NCBI GenBank assembly: GCA_036346205.1
Contig: JARFJB010001982.1
Location: forward strand, 119,501-183,500
DNA length: 64,000 nucleotides
Direction of reading: 5' to 3'
Source: Vesta saturnalis
Lineage: Eukaryota; Arthropoda; Insecta; Coleoptera; Lampyridae
Shown: in pieces, positions 59,081 to 64,000 of the stretch
How positions within the stretch are numbered: position 1 is the stretch's first letter
How the letters are laid out: every line of letters begins with the position of its first letter
Program-made: the position numbers and the translations under genes
Notes under the pieces: generated by a model
Database searches by the model: none
What the model was told of the DNA's origin: nothing
Seen by the model: the letters and a program-made list of their open reading frames with translations, nothing else

Positions 59081-59686
59081 CCCGCACCACTTTTTTGTGA
59101 CGTAAAAAGCCGCGCTCTCTTTCAGTGACGTCATAAGTCACAAGTATCTGGTTCAGGGAGCCGATTTCTGATTCAAATCTAACATACATAAGCAGAATAG
59201 TCTGTTTACTGTGATAATTTTCCACACCTTGAAACATTACATACGTTTTGACAGAGATATTTATTTTATATTACGTTTGGCTGAACTTCATTGTACTTCG
59301 CGCGAAAGAATGATCAGATCATATCGATGATTTAAAACATTTCTTGAAAAAAATAGTACTGACATGACTAAGTAATGTACTGAAATTAATATTTAAAACT
59401 CAAATAAGTGACTTACATAGCGCTGGTAGAAAATCCGATAAGCCAAGCTAGTGTAAAAATGAAACTCATATAGATCCTAATGATACGCGAAGAGCTTAGG
59501 CACAACACATCTGCCCAAAAGGTGACTGCGGAACATGTGCAATCACAAAAAGTATAGTATATATAGTTCTAAAATATATACTAAGTGACATAGAAAGAAG
59601 AACAGTAATAATCAATTTATTTGAACAATTTTTGGTATACAAGTGTATTCGAGTTAGACTAGTAAACGATCAAAATTTGATAAAAA
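59081..59686. other. Unclassified DNA
   Basis: Nothing recognisable beyond the AATAAA on the minus strand (about 59620) that would serve the Tc1 fragment. Confidence 0.4.
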
Positions 59687-60003
59687 CTAAACTGTTAACT
59701 TTTTCAAAAAAGCTAAACAATGTGTTGCGCCACCACGACGTCTTATGCACTCATTAACACGTCTGGGCATACTTTTAATGGGTATCTCATCCCATGCTAT
59801 CTGTAACTCATGCCGCAGAGCCACTAGAGTTTTTGGGGGTGGGGTAAATTGAATAATCTTCTTCCCATAATACCCCTGGCGTGCTCGATGGGTGAAAAAT
59901 CGGGAGATCTCGGTAGCCAAGGCAACAAAGCAATTTGATTGGCCTCAAAATTAGCCAAAGCAGCCCTAGCAACATGTGGTCGTGCGTTGTCTTGTTGGAA
60001 TGT
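59687..60003 (-). pseudogene. Tc1-like transposase, C-terminal fragment
   Basis: From 60003 down: FQQDNARPHVARAALANFEA (second catalytic Asp) and LLPWLPRSPDFSPIEHARG (third, E), then a frameshift near 59850. After it come PKTLVALRHELQIAWDEIP, SMPRRVNECIRRRGGATH and a stop at 59687. The spacing from D to E is as in Tc1 elements. The N-terminal half and the TIRs are missing; the break at 60003 is abrupt. A short in-frame deletion lies between DEIP and SMPRR. Confidence 0.85.
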
Positions 60004-60318
60004 GTTTTTTTATTGATTTCTTGACTTCTAAGGAAAAACTACAGTATAGAATATAAAATTCTCTGCTAAAAATAGCTGCACAAAATCTTCCAAACGTCAC
60101 CGAGGCACACTTCAGCCAGTATGGTGTTTGGTGACTCAATGACAATTATTATGCCACAGGAAAATATTCTTGCTAATGACAAAAATAACAATCTGGTTAT
60201 ATCATGTTTTCCGAGAAACTGCACGCTGCAGGATTTAATGTTAAGCAAGCTACAAACTATAATGACTATTTAATAATTAATTCTTTACTGTAATTATCAC
60301 ATTATTATGATTCCGTTA
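60004..60318. other. Unclassified AT-rich DNA
   Basis: No recognisable feature. Confidence 0.4.
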
Positions 60319-60545
60319 TTATAGCCGGCGAAGGTGTGGACCTGCTTGTATTTTTGATAGACCTAGATCAACCCTTATCTAACATTGGTTTTAAGAAACC
60401 TGGCAATCGAATTGAAAAAACAATTTATTCAGCTAAAAGCTTTCAATATCCAGCAATTGCAGAACATATATTGATTCATTCATGCCTTCAGCGATTGCGA
60501 TACGACCTCGGCATTGTGTGTAAAGAGGAACACAAAAGTTCATAA
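60319..60545 (+). pseudogene. Fragment of a repetitive insect protein (EGVDLLVFLIDL)
   Basis: An open stretch reads GEGVDLLVFLIDLDQPLSN and IEKTIYSAKSFQYPAIAEHI. It resembles a multi-copy insect protein with a GEDVDLLVLL..L motif that I remember as transposon-associated and possibly nuclease-like (PIN/FEN type). Only about 70 codons remain. The assignment rests on memory of that motif and is weak. Confidence 0.35.
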
Positions 60546-61344
60546 AAGTGCATCAAAGAAGCACGAGTCTAAGAAAGGCTGTAAAAAATTAAAAAATCTA
60601 AATGCTTCTCATCAGTTATTTCCGTAACATGAATATCAGTGATTAGAGATTTACACGAAGTAATGACCCTCCACACATTAAATGGTAGTAGATCAGAAGT
60701 TTTTGCAATCTATTACAATTCTTACAGTTTGTGATTAGTGCCACCAACTGGAGTAGGATCAAGATGAATTGCAGAAGGTTGTAAATCTCTTCAATTATTT
60801 TAATTCCAATTACTACAATAACTTTCCTGGTCCATATGAGCTCCTTCAACTTTTCTGCAGATACGCAAAAAACATTTCGGTGTAGCACGCGAGATAGAAC
60901 GTAATGTGGTCAGCCGGAGTGTTGAGACAGCTAAGAGCATGCGTAATTATTTATTGACCAGTTTTTGATTCATTCATCAACTTCAGCAGTATTAGATCAG
61001 GATCCTTTTTCAATGGATCGCATATATCGTAGCGAGTTCAAACCTACGTAATTAAATTTGATGATATGCAATCTAATCTGATGTGAAAAACATAAAATTA
61101 TTATTATCTTATCCTCCGTCGACCGTCAACAATTTCAAATTTTTACCTTCCAACCTACATATACATAATATGTAAGTATAGAAGCTTATGCAATCGACTT
61201 TTTTTTCACTATCGCTAAATCGATTTATTAGCTCAAATTTTCGCCAAAACCGGCCATCATGTGTGGATGTCTGTGTGTCTGTGTCTATTCTGTGTGGATG
61301 TATACTAGTATCGACGATAACTCTAGAACGAAAATACCTACTTA
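60546..61344. other. Unclassified AT-rich DNA
   Basis: Short frames only. A GTGTGGATGTCTGTGTGTCT stretch at about 61261 precedes the family E repeat and may belong to it. Confidence 0.4.
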
Positions 61345-61965
61345 CTTCAAATTTTGTATTTAAGCTTGTTTCCATTTTGCTTAGAGCTGATCAGTTTTTG
61401 GGAGTAATCCAGCGGCGGAGAGGGGGGTTATTAGAGGCACTTATTGGTTTTTATCAAATATTTGTAAAACAGCTGCATATTTCAAAGATGGAGAAATACC
61501 TAGATATAGACCTTAAACATATCGATTAATTATGTTCTATGCAATTTTTTGATATTACGCGTAATTTAGCGGCAAACCATTTCTAAGGTTGAATTTAATT
61601 AATTTTATCAGAAAAAGTGTAGACGTATTTTTTTAAGAAAATTTAATTTTACATAAATTTTCTTTATAAAGTTTCTTAATATAAAACGAAATAAATGTAA
61701 AAATTAAATAAATATGATTGAAAATGCTGATGCCTGCAACTGTATTATCGATGTTTTTATGGAAGCGGCGGCTTTGGAATTTTTTTTCGTTAACATATAT
61801 TTATGTCTATTAATCTCTATCCGACATGAACTTTTAAACGTCATTCTGACATAGATTATTGTTTTTGTTTTTACAATGTTACCTATTTTCGTTATGAACG
61901 TATAAGAAAGAGGTTGCATACTTATCCTAATAAAATTGAAATTAAAATTATTTCATTTCTTTTAA
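61345..61965 (+). repeat. Interspersed repeat family E, copy 2
   Basis: Direct copy of 10737-11290 with indels. Blocks TACCTAGATATAGACCTTAA, TATGTTCTATGCAATTTTTT and GACATAGATTATTGTTTT are shared. It is interrupted or followed by Harbinger H3. Confidence 0.7.
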
Positions 61966-62345
61966 TTTAAGTTAGCATCTAGGGGCGGAATTCAGAGAGC
62001 GTCCTAAATTCAAACTCACACTCAACGGGTTAGTTACTAATTATTGACTCAAGTTAGTGCGAATCCTCCTCACCCTCATGTTTGGTATTTAGAAAGTATG
62101 AGAAATAAGTAACTAATTTAAGTTACATTTGAGTATCTAATCTGTCAAAAATGTTGTTAGGGGAATGATTGGTAACGAAAATTATAGTAAGTAACTAAAG
62201 CCGTTAACTTCAAATCAATAAAACATTGAGCAAAATAACCTCATTTCTGTTTTTTTCTCGCGTACCTATACTTGTGTTTATTGATTGTTATTTTAATTTT
62301 TGTTATTGCTATCATTGTTGTTATTCGTATTCTTGTTGTGTTGCA

Positions 62346-63202
62346 ATGGCTACTAAAAGGTCTTTTATGACCGGAGATGAAAAGATCTTTGTGAAAGAAC
62401 TAGTAACCCGCCATATTATTATCATTGAAAATAAAAAAAAACCGATGCTGTGTCTGTTAGCGAAAGATATGGCAGGCAATCGCAAAGGAGTTCAATGCAA
62501 TGGGCGAGCATTATAATGTGAGCTTTAATTTCTGTGTAATAGAATCATAATTTATTGACAATTAAACATTTTAGAGAACACCAGACCAACTCAGGAAATG
62601 CTGGGAAAATATGAAGACCCGCAGAAAGAAGGAGTTGGCTACTGAAAAAATAAATCGAATGGCAACAGGTGGGGGCCCATACAAACCTCCCCCCGATGAT
62701 GGAGATGCTGTGGTGGACGACATCTTCAGTTCAGTAGACATAGAATTAAAAGATATAATCGACAGTGACACCATCATAATGGTAGGTGTCCCTGAAACAG
62801 GGGGAACACATCCTGAAGTAATAACAAGAGAGGACATCTCATATGTGCCATTAAATGCAGATGGTGAAGCCAAAGGTAATATAAAATGGTTGCTTTATTG
62901 TTATTGAAATAATATTTAAAATAAAAGTACAATTATGTATTCTTTAAAATTTTATTTCAGATGATTCAGATTTTCCTGTGGAAGTGTTGCCGACTCCAAT
63001 AAAGAGAAAAAAAGAATCGTATACGTCAAGAGGAATGGCAATCGAGAGGGAGCTTGACATACGTATTGCTCGTACAAAGAGAGCCATCGAGCAGGACGAA
63101 GAAATACACAAATTAAAAATTGAAAAGCAAAGAATTGAAATCGAAATTGCCCTTGAAATTTTCAAACAGGAGAAAATAAAAACAAAAAAGTTATTGGAGT
63201 AA
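62346..63202 (+). pseudogene. H3 Myb/SANT-like DNA-binding partner, three exons
   Basis: Exon 1 (62346-62517) starts MATKRSFMTGDEKIFVKELV, a Myb/SANT-like domain similar to the MSANTD3 type. An A-run near 62430 and a second site near 62465 shift the frame; the last codons read WQAIAKEFNAMGEHYN. GTGAGC donor; acceptor TTTTAG. Exon 2 (62575-62875) starts RTPDQLRKCWENMKTRRKKE and continues with a Gly/Pro-rich, acidic stretch. Donor GTAATA; acceptor TTATTTCAG. Exon 3 (62961-63202) starts DDSDFPVEVLPTPIKRKKES and ends in a coiled coil (RTKRAIEQDEEIHKLKIEKQ). Junction phases agree. In related elements such proteins carry the transposase to the nucleus and TIRs. Confidence 0.8.
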
Positions 63203-63318
63203 AATAATTTAATAAATTTCCTAAGTATAATTGTAATTTTAATTAGCAAAATGCCTTGTTATGAATGCAGCACGAATTGCATTCCCCGGCACGTGTACAG
63301 GTGCAGGTGGGTTGGGTA

Positions 63319-64000
63319 CTACATTGTTCGCCATTGGTATGGGATATGTTGCTCTCCTCGATGTATTGCCGTGTTGTGTAAGACAGCCGAAGCTGCAATT
63401 ATTCGGGTGGTAGATCGAATATTATATTGCGACTTGTGTGTTAAACAACGGAATCTGCCTTTCCATATTCCAAAGGTTCGTTCGACAACATTTTTTGTAG
63501 TAATGTGAGAAGAGTTGTATCTCATTTCGGGTATTGTTATTGGATTTAAAAGTGGTGTAAACACATGCCTGGTTTGTGCATATGCACTATCCCCTAATGA
63601 AATACCCGGTAATTCACCAAGTTGTAGACGCATGCAAGCAGAGCTGCTATTAAAAATCCTGCTGTCGTGTGCAGAACCTGGCCAACGAATTACTATATCT
63701 AGAATTTCTGAACGGGGCCCAGCAACCACTTTTAACCACGTTTAACGACATCCATCCCTTGCGGTTTCGATACACTTCAGCATTTGGACCACCAGGGTTT
63801 TTTATTGGAATGTGGGTTCCATCGATGCAGCCAATTACTCCGGGAAATCTCGCAATTCCAAAAAAAAATGTTTTCATATTTTGAAAATCAACATTGTTGA
63901 TAGGAAAAAACACATATTGTCCCAGATGTCTTGATAATTGCTCACTAACTTCATTAATGATTCGAGACATTGATGACTGACTCACACTCAAAGGATCACC
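63319..64000 (-). pseudogene. H3 HARBI1-type transposase, partial
   Basis: Enters from the right edge in frame (GDPLSVSQSSMSRIINEVSE). First catalytic D in GVIGCIDGTHIPI, then NRKGWMSLNVV. One frameshift at about 63733, then VAGPRSEILDIVIRWPGSAHDSRIF, GISLGDSAYAQTRH (second D) and NVVERTFGIWKGRFR (E). The C-terminus is ASAVLHNTAIHRGE, with the stop near 63319. Only one lesion is visible, so this is among the least damaged genes in the window. It ends 116 bp from the end of the convergent Myb/SANT-like gene. Confidence 0.88.

Larger units (their letters stand above)
61983..64000 (+). mobile_element. PIF/Harbinger element H3 (runs off the window)
   Basis: Left end is probably GGGCGGAATTCAGAGAGC at 61983, after TAG. 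It holds a Myb/SANT-like gene on plus and a HARBI1-type transposase on minus, convergent but not interlocked. The right end is beyond the window, so TIR and target duplication cannot be checked. Confidence 0.7.

Noticed and set aside
58322..59134. Minus-strand frames of up to 151 codons opposite the LINE fragment
   Set aside because: They start in the AT microsatellite or run antisense to a recognisable RT with FADD. Composition is that of a shadow frame.

Overview
This window looks like intergenic or intronic DNA from an insect nuclear genome. It is strongly AT-rich and full of AT, AC and GTGC microsatellites. Its transposon mix is typical of insects: RTE, RNase H-bearing LINEs, piggyBac, PIF/Harbinger, Tigger/pogo, and several mariner/Tc1-superfamily lineages. 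I recognised no single-copy host gene and no rRNA or tRNA gene. A beetle or another repeat-rich insect fits, but the sequence alone does not settle the order. Nearly all coding potential belongs to transposons, and most copies carry frameshifts, stops or deletions.

Layout. 0-6 kb: AT-rich DNA with small hairpins, one MITE (2489-2991) and microsatellites. 6.2-10.7 kb: a copy of the same terminal-repeat family, split by a nearly full-length RTE retrotransposon with an 11-bp target duplication. 10.7-18.1 kb: an interspersed repeat, a dead mariner-superfamily transposase, another interspersed repeat and a decayed RNase H-bearing LINE. 19.9-23.1 kb: PIF/Harbinger element H1 with 45-bp TIRs. 23.2-27.3 kb: a 4.1-kb DNA transposon with about 739-bp TIRs, a transposase ending in a SWIM-type zinc finger, and a 59-codon accessory frame. 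29.8-37.2 kb: a nest in which a Tigger/pogo element was split by Harbinger H2, and a piggyBac then inserted at the TTAA made by the H2 edge. 39.2-42.7 kb: a mariner-like relic and a deleted piggyBac. 44.7-45.8 kb: a GC-rich degenerate tandem array. 47-52.3 kb: a long-TIR mariner-like element, a foldback element, and a second copy of the 6.2-kb repeat broken by a palindromic pair of LTRs. 53.9-57.9 kb: copies of the 14-kb repeat. 58.4-60.5 kb: LINE, Tc1 and unknown fragments. 61.3-64 kb: a repeat copy and Harbinger H3, which runs off the end.

How the genes relate. The three Harbinger elements each pair a DDE transposase with a DNA-binding partner (MADF in H1 and H2, Myb/SANT-like in H3). In H1 and H2 the two convergent genes are interlocked: the last exon of each lies in the intron of the other, and the two opposing splice acceptors are about 30 bp apart. 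Both piggyBac copies have lost the segment holding the second catalytic Asp.

Most notable: (1) a head-to-head LTR pair at 51406-51987, joined exactly at an 18-nt tRNA-Tyr primer-binding site, apparently a fossil of aberrant reverse transcription that integrated; (2) the interlocked two-gene layout conserved between H1 and H2; (3) the SWIM-transposase element with very long TIRs; (4) the fully resolvable Tigger/Harbinger/piggyBac nest.
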